Made by a program: the position numbers and the translations under genes. A stretch of 64,000 bases of DNA from Kappaphycus alvarezii (taxonomy: Eukaryota > Rhodophyta > Florideophyceae > Gigartinales > Solieriaceae). This document shows, piece by piece, positions 11,900 through 22,860 of the stretch (within the stretch, counting starts at the first letter, position 1; each line of letters begins with the position of its first letter). The notes under the pieces were generated by a model. That model worked only from the letters and a program-made list of their open reading frames with translations, searched no databases and was not told where the DNA came from. Where the stretch lies: NCBI GenBank assembly GCA_002205965.3, contig NADL03000592.1, forward strand, positions 62,001 through 126,000, in the 5' to 3' direction.

Positions 11900-13567
11900 C
11901 TAAATCCTGTCACGGGATAAACTGCAAGCCGGTCCTTTCTTCCACTCTCCAACTCTCTCTTCCATGTTTGACCACGCCTGCCAAACTGCAATATGCCTCG
12001 GATCAGCATCTACTCCCTTCTGAAACAGACCCCTAGCCGCAACCACATTTCCTGCCGAGTCCTCCATGCAAGCCCACGCTTGCCATGCGGGAGCACAGCT
12101 AGGATCAGCCAAAACTGCCTTTTGAAACAATGTCCGCGCCTCGGTTACATTCCCCTGCCTCCCTTCTAGTACAGCCCACGCTTGCCAGCTTTGCGCATGT
12201 CCCTTGTCTGCCTCTGTTGCCTTTCTATACAGGCGTCGTGCTTCAGGAATTCTTCCTAGTTGCCCTTCCAGTCTTGCCCACGCATTCCAGGTTGGCGCTG
12301 AGCTTGGGTCCGCCTCGACGCCCGTTCTGAAGTGCCTTCGGGCCTCTTCAAAATTTCTCATGCGCTGCTCCATTATTCCCCATGCCTGCCAGATGTAGAC
12401 ATGATGCGGATTGGCCTCCGCTCCCCTCTGAAATAGCTTTCGGGCACCCGGAATGTTCCCTGCTTTCTTCTCTGCTAATGCCCAAGCCTGGTAGGTAGGG
12501 GCCATTTTCTTCCCAGACATGCCGGGACACGCCAAGGTTGCCAAAAATAGCTGCCTCGAACGTTCATAATTCCCGGCGCAACTCTCCAACCGTCCCCATG
12601 CATGCAGCAACTTTGCGCATTGCTTGCCATACCGTTGTAAGCCCTCGCGATACAAGTCCCTCGCTCTTCTCCATTGTTTATTATGCTCCTCAATTCGTGC
12701 CCAAGCCAGTAACGCCGAAATTCCTTCCTCGCTGCCATGGATTTGCATCATCGCGGTCGTAAACAGTAAGCGTGCCTTACCGACATTATCCTCCGATGCC
12801 TCAAAATTTGCCCAAGCAATCCATGTACGATGTGAATGCTTATTCAACTCTGCGCAGCGAGCAAACAAATCCCTTGCACATCGTTTGTCTCCATACTTGG
12901 ACTGAAAAATGGCATAAGCCTGGCAGAGTGGAGCGTGAGTAGGATCGACACGCATTCCATTTAAGAAACACTTTTGAGCAGTGTCAGTATGACCCAACCG
13001 TTGTTCCATGAGGGCCCATGCATTCCATGCAGCGGCTTCAACGGAATGATGCGAGGCGACCCGAATGGCTTTCAAGAAGAGCTTCCGAGCGAATTCGACA
13101 TCGCCATGACTGGCCTCGAGATAGGCCCAGGAACGGAGAACCTCTGCGTCGGAAAGCTCGTCAACGGAGAGATTGGCAAAGATGGCACGGGCTCCAATAT
13201 GATCTCCCTTTTGAAGCAGTTGTCGAACCTTTGCTAAATGTGTGGAGAGAGGGGGCGGAGAGTTTGAGATGAGATTTTGATGGCAGGAACAGGAGCGGTA
13301 ATAATAGGAGCCTCGATTTCGGCGGGGGGTGCGACTCGCATAATAGAGGAAGAATACCGAAGATGACGGCGAGGAGTGAGAGGGTGGATCGAAGGAAGGG
13401 AGGTACCTGGAGAGAGAAAACTGGTAGATTGAGGATAGTGAACAAACGGCATGATGAAGGTGCGGCGAGGATGAGCGCGATGAGGTCTGGAGGGCAGTGT
13501 TGATCGACCGGAGTCGACAAGAAAGGCTGGGTGAGTGGGGACGATGAACTGCGGGGATCCAGTCCAA
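11900..13567 (-). CDS. MBB1: MBB1/HCF107-like HAT-repeat chloroplast RNA factor
   Basis: A 555-aa protein built of half-a-TPR (HAT) repeats. Residues 1-110 are rich in Ser, Arg and Pro with few acidic residues, as expected of a plastid transit peptide. From about 111 to 540 there are roughly eleven to twelve ~34-residue repeats of the form W.AWA.LE...GN...AR.LF.....DP, for example AWGIMEQRMRNFEEARRHF (395-413) and AWACMEDSAGNVVAARGLF (497-515). Known members (Chlamydomonas MBB1, Arabidopsis HCF107) bind the 5' end of plastid psbB/psbH transcripts and protect or process them in the stroma. The repeat signature is clear; the exact RNA target is inferred. The last repeat breaks off at EERVGEWKK and ends in about 12 residues of unrelated sequence, so the C-terminus is shorter than I recall for the family. 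The ATG at 13567 is the only one that keeps the presequence in frame. Confidence 0.88.
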   Translation of the reverse strand: MDWIPAVHRPHSPSLSCRLRSINTALQTSSRSSSPHLHHAVCSLSSIYQFSLSRYLPSFDPPSHSSPSSSVFFLYYASRTPRRNRGSYYYRSCSCHQNLISNSPPPLSTHLAKVRQLLQKGDHIGARAIFANLSVDELSDAEVLRSWAYLEASHGDVEFARKLFLKAIRVASHHSVEAAAWNAWALMEQRLGHTDTAQKCFLNGMRVDPTHAPLCQAYAIFQSKYGDKRCARDLFARCAELNKHSHRTWIAWANFEASEDNVGKARLLFTTAMMQIHGSEEGISALLAWARIEEHNKQWRRARDLYREGLQRYGKQCAKLLHAWGRLESCAGNYERSRQLFLATLACPGMSGKKMAPTYQAWALAEKKAGNIPGARKLFQRGAEANPHHVYIWQAWGIMEQRMRNFEEARRHFRTGVEADPSSAPTWNAWARLEGQLGRIPEARRLYRKATEADKGHAQSWQAWAVLEGRQGNVTEARTLFQKAVLADPSCAPAWQAWACMEDSAGNVVAARGLFQKGVDADPRHIAVWQAWSNMEERVGEWKKGPACSLSRDRI

Positions 13568-13702
13568 TGCGGCAGAATGTCGTTGTCAAGAGCGAAATGA
13601 GTGAAGCACATTCTCAAGAGGGGCTCCGCTTTAACAGGCTGAGAATGGAGCACAATGAGAGGGATTCGGTATCGAGAGCTGCGGACGGCAGCAGTTGTCA
13701 TA

Positions 13703-13737
13703 TCCTGTACATACTGTATAAAACATACAGTACAGGA
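13703..13737. promoter_or_regulatory. Hairpin of GTAC-palindrome type upstream of the HAT-repeat gene
   Basis: The sequence tcctgtacatactgtat (13703-13719) faces atacagtacagga (13725-13737). This is a 13-bp stem with a 4-base bulge and a short loop. It lies about 135 bases upstream of the start codon at 13567. The regulatory role is inferred from position only. Confidence 0.45.
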
Positions 13738-14102
13738 CTTGTTTGCAAAATGATTTTGGAAAATATGAGCTGCCGGGGTTTGCCGGCAGCTCGCAGTGCT
13801 GCCGCAGGAATGAAAAATCTTTGGTTCAAAAATATGCATCGCGCAGAGATTACTTGGATACCAAGTCCAGTAAGATTTCTTGATATTTGGAATCATGAGC
13901 AAATCAACAAATGCCAAGTCCCTCATCTCCTGTCAATCACCTGAAGCCCTCAATGAATAAAGTTACCTCGTTGAGATTTCACGCCTTCTCGACGCATGCC
14001 GCTCCGAAGGGGAAAATGTGGGGTGATTTAATATTTGAAAAATATGATCGGTTGTGGCCCGGAATATCCCACAGGGTGCCCAGTAATACCTCTAAAATTA
14101 CC
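13738..14102. other. Intergenic spacer between the HAT-repeat gene and a retroelement
   Basis: No gene or repeat recognised. Group B retroelement sequence begins at 14103. Confidence 0.4.
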
Positions 14103-15460
14103 CTAGAAAGCCGGCTCAAGGCCCCCCAGCAGACAGGCTGCGTTGGACATTACGGCCGCGGCAGCGTGCCTCTGAGTAAGTACCGTGCGGACCTTACCGT
14201 ATGTCTCCACCGCTCTAACGGCTACGTTCCGCGCGACGTCGGTTAGCACCTTATAGGCGTCCGGGTTCCACCGTCCGAGAGTAGATATAGAGATAGGCAC
14301 CAGCTTACTTCTCCCGGAGGTTGCAATAAAAGAATCATATCTTCTATGCTTCGCGGAGGCGGCCGCATTGAGCGAGGTGAGCGGATTAAACGTTTGGGCC
14401 CTCCTGTGGGAAGGCACCAGCGGGTTGACGAACGTCACGTCAAAGAAGTCCGTACCTCCACTGCTTCCCATCGCACGCATGTCTGGCCTTGTGCGATGGA
14501 CCCCGTCCCGCGGTTCGACGGCGGGGTGACGGGCCGCTTTCTGCAGGTCTTGCGCAAAAAGCGCCACTTGATGGTCATGCCGTCGAGTTCTGTGCCCACC
14601 ATGTCTGCAGTGAAGGAGATGATCCCCGAAACAATCGAGGGTTTCGGGGCAGTTTCGTCTTGGGCACGGCACGTCCGAAGGGAACAGCGGAACTTGACAG
14701 AAGTATTGAAACCACACCGCGAATTCGCGGGGGTCAATACTTGTCCTGAGGCCGGGGCACGGAGCGCAGTACACCCATTCCTTGGCGCCCGGGAGGGCCA
14801 TGGAGGCGCGGAATGCCTGCCTTCTTTGATCACCGGGGGAGATGCTTTCTTGCACTGCTGCATGGATTGCGTCTGTTAGTTTCTTTTGCGATGGTGTATT
14901 GTGTGAGCAAAAGGCACTAAATGGAAGAATCCTTGACTGCAGACAGGCAAGTGGCCAATTCCGGTGGGCGTCCAAAGCGTCGTTGTAGGTGGTGAGGCTC
15001 CTGATAGGAGCGGGCAGCACGACTTTGCACAACTTGTTGGTGGCCGCGCTGGAGGCGAGGAAGGCGGCCGCGGCGATGTTTTTGGCGGAAGTGAATCCGA
15101 TCCTAAGGGAGGGCCGCTTCGCATCCAGTGATTTCACTGGAAGTTGGAGTTCGCGGAAGACCTCTGAATCCAGGACCCCCCTGCCAGTGTGCGGACGCAG
15201 CGCTGTATCATATCGTCAAACATGGCAGCTCCCTCGGCGGTGGACGACATCGGGACTACGCGTAGTAAATAGCCGAGTTTGCAGACTCCAAAGCAATTTC
15301 GTAGTACCTGGAACGCTATTTGCGTATCCTCGAGGTCAATGATGGCTTCAAGAAACAGTTCGAGGGACTTCACGTGCGCGGAAAAAGTTCTCTTGGTGAA
15401 GGTCTCTGTGCCAATTGGACCCAATCGCTCCGAAGTACACTACTCGGTCAGCGTAACGAA
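14103..15460 (-). pseudogene. RLE retroelement remnant, group B (RT thumb to C-terminus)
   Basis: A 344-codon frame (14103-15137) holds a Cys/His knuckle (CPRRNCPETLDCFGDHLLHC), then RHDHQVALFAQDLQKAARH, then the endonuclease-like RPDMRAMGSSGGTDFFDVTF and a C-terminal helical module (WNPDAYKVLTDVARNVAVRA). In another frame upstream (15134-15424) is an RT thumb-like region, MGPIGTETFTKRTFSAHVK. Order and motifs fit non-LTR retrotransposons with a restriction-like endonuclease (R2-type architecture, established knowledge). The RT palm is missing and at least one frameshift separates the pieces, so this is a 5'-truncated dead copy. Confidence 0.8.
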
Positions 15461-15879
15461 ATTTCTACTATCCAAAAAAAACTTAGCTGCACAAACGGCC
15501 TCCCACCAAAAACCGTAGAATGATTACTGTAAATGGACCCCATACTTCAGCGTACTGTAGCTCTTGGTTGTGCAACGGCAGCGGAGTGGAGAACTTATGG
15601 ACCGCCAATGTAGTTTTTTAATTTTTTCTTAGGATTTTCGTCGTTGATCGACTTTGGTAAGCTGACTTTACAGTTACGCGCTACCCGATATATCCTGCTG
15701 GAAAGCATCGAATTCCCGCTGAGGATCAATTCGATAACCGTGGCAGCCCTTTCAGAGTATTCCGTTCCCGGCCTCGTCAAGAACAGACGGGCAATGTAGG
15801 AACGAGTTAAAGTCGTCAATCAGTCGAGCGGTGGCATTGGATGCAGCGCCAACAGAGTGTCATGCTATACGCTGAAAGG
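15461..15879. other. Spacer between retroelement remnants
   Basis: No recognisable gene. One minus-strand open frame (15595-15819, 74 codons) has no family motif. Confidence 0.4.
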
Positions 15880-16430
15880 TGAGCTTCATTGTGGGTAGTG
15901 GACCTTTCCCGTACGTTCACGGACGGCTGTACAATTCGCGCCCGATGTCGCAAACCTTATCACGCTGGGCCATTTCGGATGTACCCCTACAAACTTTCCT
16001 CGCTTTTAGGCAAGCTAGTGGCTTTGAATGGTCAGACGATCGTGAGATGGTATGGGCGCGGGCTGGTGTTGTTTCTCCATGTGCGCAGTCGAGGGCTGCA
16101 TGAGGACGTCTGCAATCGAAGCTCGGTCCCTAGGACAGAAAGGTGGGCCTCGTACTCGCAGTCGAGCCTAGCAGCCCGGATGACATGAAAGCCCAGCGTT
16201 GCGGCCCGAGTTTTGGCGCTGCAGGCAGACAGAATCAGAGCGGCATGTGTTTGCAGCGTGGTAACCACACACATCCATTTCCTTGCGATAAAGAGGGCAC
16301 GGAGGCGGTGGCCGGTCAGTGAGGACCGGCAAGCCTAAATGCGGTTGAGAAATAGCCATCCACTGCGTGGCGGGGATAGTGAAAGGTGGAAAACCATGAT
16401 GACGTTGCCCGAGCCTTCGGCCCTTGGTCT
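15880..16430 (-). pseudogene. RLE retroelement fragment, group A (knuckle and endonuclease)
   Basis: Minus-strand frames contain HLGLPVLTDRPPPPCPLYRK and CGYHAANTC (near 16230-16345), then VIRAARLDCEYEAHLSVLG. These align with HLGLPVYDDSRPLTCAHCNQ, GDHAADLC and VARAAGLDCQYEVPLLVPG of the group A copy at 42.7-42.95 kb. A later piece near 15960 keeps the DKV...L pattern that precedes the C-terminal module. Several stops and frame changes are present. Confidence 0.72.
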
Positions 16431-17129
16431 ACAGGATGCTCCTGCCGACGGCCTTGTTGGACTCTGGTAATTTCCTCGCGCCCTCCCAGCTCAAAAACGT
16501 TGTTCCGTCCGGCCTCAACGCCATAATTCACAATGCTCGCATGATCATGTAGCGCAAACGTTGGGATTCAGACTTTGTTACAGTCCCTGTTGATGCCAAA
16601 AATGCATTTAATGTTAGATTAACTTGCAGTTAGCACCCTTTTGTACCATCCTCCTTGTCTCCGGTGCCCTTCCAGAATCACAACCGGTGCCTACAATGTC
16701 ACGCAGTCACGCAGCCCAAATACTTTCTGTCACGCCTCGGTTTGTATCAAAATTCTTCCATTCTGTACACGGTATGTACAGTGCGCAATTTCAAGTGTTT
16801 GCGTACTGTACACTGTACTGCCCACTGCAGCACTGGAGGCTCGAGAAATAGTGCCGTGCAGTATAGTGCGCAACAGAAATGTTTAATACTTTGGTGGAAT
16901 GATTGGAAAATGATGGGTGAATATGATAAGGGGGCTTCGACGTGGCTGTGATCCAAAACTGGAAGCAAGTCACGCTGTCACGTCTGCATCTCGGTTGCAT
17001 TTGCATCCGCCGGACTGTAAGCCACTCGAGATATGGCCACGTTGGCAGCTTACCTTTGCTCAAGGAATTGATGTGCGATCAGAACCCGTCGGACAGGTCT
17101 ATATAACCGACAACTTGGAAACCTTTGGC
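16431..17129. other. Interval with GTAC palindromes
   Basis: No gene recognised. Palindromic GTAC sequences lie at 16765-16865 (ctgtacac, gcgtactgtacactgtactg). A TATA-like ctatataa lies at 17099-17106 just before a dispersed repeat. Confidence 0.45.
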
Positions 17130-17322
17130 ACAACTTCTGGTCCCTCAAGTCGTCGCTTGTTCTCCCGCCTCCCTCCCTCCACTCATCCTTCATGGCCCAA
17201 TCACAAGCCGTCTTTTGTTCTTGATTTATGATTTATGATGATCTTGATTTATGATTTATGATGATTTATGATTATATTGTTTCATGGATTCAAGTGTCAC
17301 GCAAACGCAGCCACGGTGGAAG
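17130..17322 (+). repeat. Dispersed repeat, copy 1 (possible solo LTR fragment)
   Basis: About 190 bases, from acaacttctggtccctcaag to a gtgtcacgcaaacgcag end, are repeated at 62042-62212 in the same orientation. Between the conserved ends is a variable run of gatttatgat units. A TATA-like motif precedes this copy. No protein is encoded. Confidence 0.6.
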
Positions 17323-18142
17323 TTTGATTTGGTTCTGGTCAGAGGATCAACACGCATAATAGTCACGGGCGTATGACCGCGCTACTCTCCTTACAACTCT
17401 TGCGACGCGAACACACCAAATCTAAAGAGTTTACCCAAGCGTACGCAGGATGGAACGAATGGAACCGGACAAGGATCTCAGCGTCTAGGGAGACACGCCA
17501 ATCACCTCATCCAATTCCACCATTCCATTACTCCCGGTCATTTTTCTCAGTCCACAGCTCACCTGCCCTCTCGCCGGAATGTCCTCTCGCCTACGTGTGC
17601 CTCCCCAGGCCGGCCATTGCTGGCAGCGTACGTGCACTCAAGACAAGAAAGGTTGGCACCAAACGGAAGCTGTCACACTACAGCCCTTTGGGGTACCATC
17701 CCCGGAAGAAGCGCCCCGCGCCCATAGCCGCTGTACAGCAGCATCCGGAGATTCGAGTGATCAAGCATTTTTAACCCTGCCTTCACCAGTTCTGTCTCGA
17801 GCAAACGTTCAACACGAAGGTTCAAATCAATCCCAACTACTGGAGCAAGTAAGCTGCATAAGTTATCCCTGTTTGCTGTAATGCGTACTTATTTAGTTAT
17901 CCCTGTTGCTGTTAGCTATTTGCTTTGATAAAGTGTTATGTGTTTCTCTATTGTTTTAAATTCACAGTGCAATAAATTACCCAAAATCTTCCCCTTTACA
18001 GTATAGCTGTGTTGTTCAGTACAGTACAGTGTACCGTTCTGTACAATACTATACAGGTGGAAATTTAGAGGTGTGAGTGGGGTTTTGGGAGTGGTGTGGT
18101 GAACAGTTAATTTTCTTCTGACTACTGTAAGAGCCGCCTAGA
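17323..18142. other. Interval with a weak ORF and a palindrome cluster
   Basis: A 100-codon ATG frame at 17579-17881 and an overlapping 133-codon frame show no recognisable domain and are low in hydrophobic structure; I do not call a gene. GTAC palindromes lie at 18013-18055 (cagtacagtacagtgtacc). Confidence 0.4.
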
Positions 18143-19310
18143 CTAGCTATAGAGGGTTATGTTGTCAGGGTAATCCTGCAACTGAATACTGTAATGCAGA
18201 GAAGTGATGAACCTTTTTTGGTGGGAATTGAATGTGCGTCGTAATGGCCCTTTCGGGATGCCGATGATATGGAGATGCATTGTAGTGGCCGCTAGCGATG
18301 AGACTATAGTACATTGATTGCGTCCCGTGATTGTAAGAGCTGATTGTCGGCGAAGGCGTTGTTCCGGAGGAGTTCCATGGTCCTGATAGCAGTTGTATGG
18401 GACTTTGCCGTTGACTCTGGGTGATCTAGGAACCAGTGCAGAACCCGGCAATGGGCGAGGCGACGCGGGTACCCCTTGAGGGTGGGGTGGGAGAGGAAGG
18501 ATGGGAAGGATCCAAATCGTGTCGGGGCGGGTGCGTGGCGGGCTGAGAAGCGGCGTTGGCGGCAGCATGAGGGGCTGTTGCGGGTGTTCCAGACGGAGAT
18601 GTAAAGGTGGGACGGGTGCGCCGGGGGTGGGGAGGTGAGGGTTTTGTGGAGTACTTAGTCTGCACCGTACGTGGTGATGTAGTGTAACTCGCGGGCTGCC
18701 GTGGTCTTATGTTTGCCTTTGCCCGCCTATATGGTATCTTATAGGTTGAAGAGGAAGTTTGAGACCTGTTGTTGGAGCTGACTGTTGGGATCCGGGATAT
18801 GGAAGATGGCTCGTAGGCAAGATAAGTGGGTAGTGTTGCAAGTACATCCCGAGAGTAGATAGAATGCGAAGAGGTGCCGCTGGATGGAGAGGTCGGCGCG
18901 ATGGAGGTTGTCGAGGTCGCGCAGCAGGATAGCTCCGTATGGGTACGTACTGCGCAAGAACGTGTGGAGGACGTGGTCAGGACGGGCGGGGGTCATATCA
19001 GGAGTGAGAGGCGTTGCGTGTAGGAGGGACCGGGTGTCTTGTAGAGTAGAATGTGTCCTGTTGATGGTCCCGTCGGGATGTATCCCTAGGAGGGTGCTTG
19101 TCATCCCTAGGTAAGAGACCTTGTCAGATAGAGGGATCGCAGTCGATTGTATTGTAAGTGATAGTCGTCGGTGGGCCGGGTCTTGGGTGATCACTATGCA
19201 CGTATTGGGTGCCAAGTTCATGCGTCTGGCTGATGCCCACTGTTGACCTTCGTCGAGGGGAGTCTGGAGGAGGGAAGGGTCGTGGGAGTGGAGGAGGACG
19301 TCGTCTGCGA
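18143..19310 (-). pseudogene. LINE-type reverse transcriptase remnant
   Basis: On the minus strand, LFADDVLLHSH (near 19295) is an RT motif C (FADD). It is followed by QQWASARRMNLAPNTCIV, the K/N-rich palm-thumb step, and by SYLGMTSTLLGIHPDGT, a YLG motif typical of LINE RTs. The 160-codon frame 18739-19221 carries the thumb. Further C-terminal pieces in other frames reach about 18143. No RLE motif is seen, so this is a different lineage from groups A to E. It is cut off just upstream of the FADD motif. Confidence 0.72.
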
Positions 19311-19311
19311 A

Positions 19312-19424
19312 TAGTTTGCTTGGGTTAAATGGGGTGGTTTACCAAATTTTCCTGATAAGAGTTTGTTTGGGTTAAATTGCGTTTACTTGAATGGGTTGGT
19401 ATACTTAATTTTCCGGCTAAGAGC
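19312..19424. repeat. Short direct duplication at the LINE border
   Basis: The stretch beginning tagtttgcttgggttaaat (19312) is repeated from 19360 (gagtttgtttgggttaaat), each copy running through a ttttcc.g.taaga end. A third partial hit, gagtttgtttgggtta, lies near 19767. These may mark an insertion point or a small tandem duplication. Confidence 0.45.
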
Positions 19425-19519
19425 AATCGCACACTAGGACTACTGTAAGTAGGGTAAGCACTTACTGTACATACCCTCAGAACGGAGGTTCTCTGGAATA
19501 CACTGTATACACAATTTCA

Positions 19520-19758
19520 AGTTGCGGCCTAAGTGTCGCTCAAAACTCCTTCCAACAAACAACTGGCGTTATTCTGGACGAGTCTCGCCGCGTGACGAGC
19601 GAACAATGTTCGCTGCGCATCAGCAATCGGAATGGCTGCCCGTGCGGCAATACCAGTCGCAACCCGGTTGGCGAAGTCCCGAGCGGAAGGGTGCCAGCCC
19701 CCAACGTGGAGAGTGGAAGCGCAATGAAGCGATGCCCAGGACCCTTGGAACGTATTAA
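19520..19758 (-). pseudogene. RLE retroelement C-terminal fragment, group B
   Basis: The minus strand reads GGWHPSARDFANRVATGI, then AQRTLFARHAARLVQNNASC. This aligns with WNPDAYKVLTDVARNVAVRA and RHAAAAVMSNAACLL of the group B remnant at 14.1 kb. Only the last ~75 codons of the element are left. The plus-strand ORF at 19522-19758 is its antisense shadow. Confidence 0.6.
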
Positions 19759-19869
19759 CTCGGCAGAGTTTGTTTGGGTTAGTTTACTACGAGTGGAGCA
19801 TAGGGTGATATTCCCGTTAACAGGCAGCGTAAGTGAATGGGGAACGCCGAAGATTTATGTACTACGCAG

Positions 19870-20600
19870 ATAAGCTGGTTGACCTGTGCCCATCATGACT
19901 GCGGCAGAGGAGATGAATGTCAAAGCAATAGAGTGATAAACAGAGTGTCTAAAATGGGTTCGAGGGAGGCCGGGTAGTGCACTGATTACTTTTTGCTTAT
20001 TTCAAAGGATTTATTGTGAAACGGTCTTAGCAAAATAAGTAAATTGATGTGACAAACTTTCTAATTTAACGTAGTTTTCGATAGCTTTCTTCTTTAGAAT
20101 TAAACTTTTGTATTTGGGGTTTAGATTGGCAAACATAAATGCGCTGAATTTTACATGGGAATAAATTACAGAGGAAATAGACAAATTTGGGTTCTTTCAA
20201 GGGTTCTTGATGAACAATTAACGAATTTTGGCATTATCCAAAAATGTGGGAACCCTTCAAACGCACCCAAATCAGACTACCTTTTTTGTTCTTAAATTGC
20301 CTCTGTTGTTTAAATTTTGCTCATGTGAATAGAATTTTCGTAAATAATGAAATATTTTATCATCTTTTCCCAAATTTGGAAAAACAATTTCGAAATATAA
20401 AAAATTAAAAACATTTATTTACCATAAATTATTTACCATAAATGGTAATTAAATGTTTTAGTGATTTTACTTATATTTCGATATTATTGATTTTGGGGGG
20501 AGAAAGTGGGATGCTTCATTGATTAGGGATGCAAGACTGCTATTTTACGAAGACTAGCTAGGTGGGGCAAATCAGTGTATTAAGAGAGTCTGGAAATGGG
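19870..20600. other. AT-rich interval without genes
   Basis: Strongly AT-rich, with homopolymer and ttaccataaat-type runs near 20420-20450. No open frame of note. Confidence 0.45.
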
Positions 20601-20616
20601 GCCAAGTCATGAAGTA

Positions 20617-20850
20617 CTACCTCACAGGGCTGGTGCGAGGCCAACCAGTACGAATGCATGCTGTGTTGGACGAAACCGTTGCCGCAGCTTGTCTTTGCAT
20701 AAGGACAGATCCCACCCGCCCGAAGGTCTCCATGGCTCGTATGGCGACGTGCCTAGCCACGTCTGTGAGCACCGCGAATGCGTCTGGGTCCCATCCGCCA
20801 AGATTGGATATCGGCACTGGGAACGGTCGGGACCTAATTGATTTTAGGGG
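20617..20850 (-). pseudogene. RLE retroelement C-terminal fragment, group B (second small copy)
   Basis: The minus-strand frame has PFPVPISNLGGWDPDAFAVL, then TDVARHVAIRAMETFGRVGS. It matches the group B end at 14.1-14.3 kb almost residue for residue over about 65 codons. The piece upstream of it (toward 20949) is not recognisable. Confidence 0.7.
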
Positions 20851-20984
20851 GGAACGTTTGGGTGTTTTACTCTTGGAAGAAATATCCGATCTATCCCATG
20901 GTTTTCCAGACAACATTGATTTTAGTGACTTGAGATATGTAATTCGCACTAATTTGCAGTATTTCGTCTTTTGATGTAATGAGA

Positions 20985-22112
20985 ATGTTGCCTAAAACCT
21001 GCAGAGTGGCAAATAGTCGTACAATACTTCCGCGATATTCGTAGGATTAGCTCTTCAAGGGTAACGATTGTTGCTGAGGTGGGCGCACAGGGAGATTCAA
21101 AGGCAGCTTGGGTTCGCGGGTGTAGGTGTCACATGATAGAGAGATACGGGGCGAAAGATTGAGTTCCAGATGCTGTACCTTGTCATGGTGTGCCGGCGCG
21201 GTACCACCGCCAGTAGTAGAGAAGTTTAAATTATGTATCAGGGACTGTGCATGTCCTAAGTATACGGCTAAGACCTAAACGAATGTAATTCGTCGTCCAT
21301 GCGCATCGGAGCTCGTGAGAGGATGGCTTGAGCGATGGGTGACCAGAGGGTGCAACTCAGTCGCTGGTAGATACGGCGGCGGATAACACCAGGTGTCGAG
21401 TGACACTTGGACGTGATCCGCGGAAATAACTCCTCAATAAACGCAACGATACCAGGGGAAGGGGCGCCCAGGGAATCAACGCCAGGGGTCGAAACGTGAT
21501 ATTCCGCGTGTATAGCGCTGAAGATGGGTCAGTTGAGGGAGCGGGAGGCGTCCGGCGAGGTTGCAATGATACTGGCGGCGGCTACGCCATGGAGGAACGA
21601 GGCGATTCTTTCCAAGCCTTGGCCCTCGAGGTGCATGGGGAGGCAAACTTGGTCCCAGGCTCGGTCCGTGAGTACGATGCCGTGTAATTTTTCATATGAT
21701 GACCATTCTAGATCATCGGACTCTTCAGCAGCAGACCCAGCTAAGCGCGGATCAGAGAGCTTGAATGCATGCGAAAGGAGGCATGCAGAGGCAATAATCC
21801 GGTGCATCTGGAACTGGGCGCAGGCGTCGCGGAACAGCAGGAGGCGGTCCAGGGTGCGGCGGCATTGGGCGACCTTAAACCGTCGAAAAATCTCCGTGAA
21901 TGCTTTGTTGCCAATGGGGGGCCCGAGAAGCATAAAGTCATCCCGCGGGCATTCGGCGAGAAGGAATTCCGCTAAGAAAACTGCTCGATCCGGAGGCATG
22001 ACGTGAGGCCAAAAGATCTGTGTCTTCCCTGGGTTTACTTGGAAGCCAACAGTGGGGCCATCTCGGGCGAGGAGCTTGAGCGCCTGACGGATACCGCCAC
22101 GGTTCCCGAAAA
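20985..22112 (-). pseudogene. Group A derivative with internal deletion (copy 1 of an inverted pair)
   Basis: A 279-codon frame (21529-22368) contains the RT thumb, QALKLLARDGPTVGFQVNPG, LLGPPIGNKAFTEIFRRFK and GIVLTDRAWDQVCLPMHLEG. It then jumps straight to the C-terminal module (VDSLGAPSP) near 21480, so the knuckle and endonuclease are deleted. Further on (21210-20985) a second C-terminal module from a related element follows. The same chimeric order is at 31.95-33.11 kb in the opposite orientation. Confidence 0.75.
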
Positions 22113-22860
22113 TCGTGGGGTCATCGACTCTGCTTCTCGAACTCCGCGATACTTTTCCACACTTCCCTCTTAGCGTCTTGTACGCAGATGACGAAAAGCT
22201 CATTGTGCCACTGGAACAAGCTCGCTCGGTGCTCGCGTTTCTCTCCGACTGTGGACGGGCCTCTACGTTCCACATCAACCTTTCGACCATAAGAATGTCG
22301 AATGATGGCCGACCGCCCCGTCCCAGGATCTCCTCATCGACCGACGCCGCAATGCCGTGCGACTTCAAGACCGCGGGGACCTAAGCGATCGGTAACCTGA
22401 TTGTCAGTACCAAAGGATGCCTCCGCCTCCTTGAAAATAACCTCAAAGCCATCCGGACGTTGTGGGAGTCTCTTGTCAGGTTGAACGACCCACATCTCGC
22501 TTTTCAGATTCTTCGCTGCTTCGCATCCTCCTGTCGGCTTATATATATTTTCCGCAATAATCCGCCTCATTTAACTGTTTCCCTTGCCAAGGCCTTTGAA
22601 GGTAGAATGCGAAGTGTATTCGAAAGCATACATCGCCGGTAAGCGGACACAGGCTGAACCCAGGCCATACTCCCCTTCCGCTCGGGTGGCCTCGGTTTAT
22701 GCCAAAACCAAGGAGTTCACATCATCGCGTACACTGCATCTCTTCTCACAGATTTGGCACTGGTACAACAGGTTCTCACCCCTACCCCACTTCGCACTGC
22801 CCGCCTCGTCGCTCAATTATATGAACCCCTTACAATCGCCCTCGACCTCCCAACTGACCT
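22113..22860 (+). pseudogene. RLE retroelement RT fragment, probably group C
   Basis: Plus-strand frames hold FPLSVLYADDEKLIVPLEQA (RT motif C, YADD) near 22170, then a thumb with LWESLVRLNDPHLAFQILRC (22465-22524) and LPFRSGGLGL near 22670. The pieces are in different frames. The fragment abuts the inverted group A derivative at about 22112. Group C assignment rests only on its neighbour at 23.2 kb and is tentative. Confidence 0.65.

Noticed and set aside
13234-13926. 230-codon minus ORF overlapping the HAT-repeat gene
   Set aside because: It overlaps the presequence in another frame and has no repeat or domain. The 555-codon frame with HAT repeats is the real one.
17579-17881. 100-codon ATG ORF
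   Set aside because: No domain, promoter or supporting context, and it lies between repeats.
19522-19758. Plus-strand ORF that at first sight resembled a vector lacZ-alpha segment (tggcgttat, gcaatcggaatggc)
   Set aside because: The match does not hold beyond a few bases, and the minus strand reads as a group B retroelement C-terminus.
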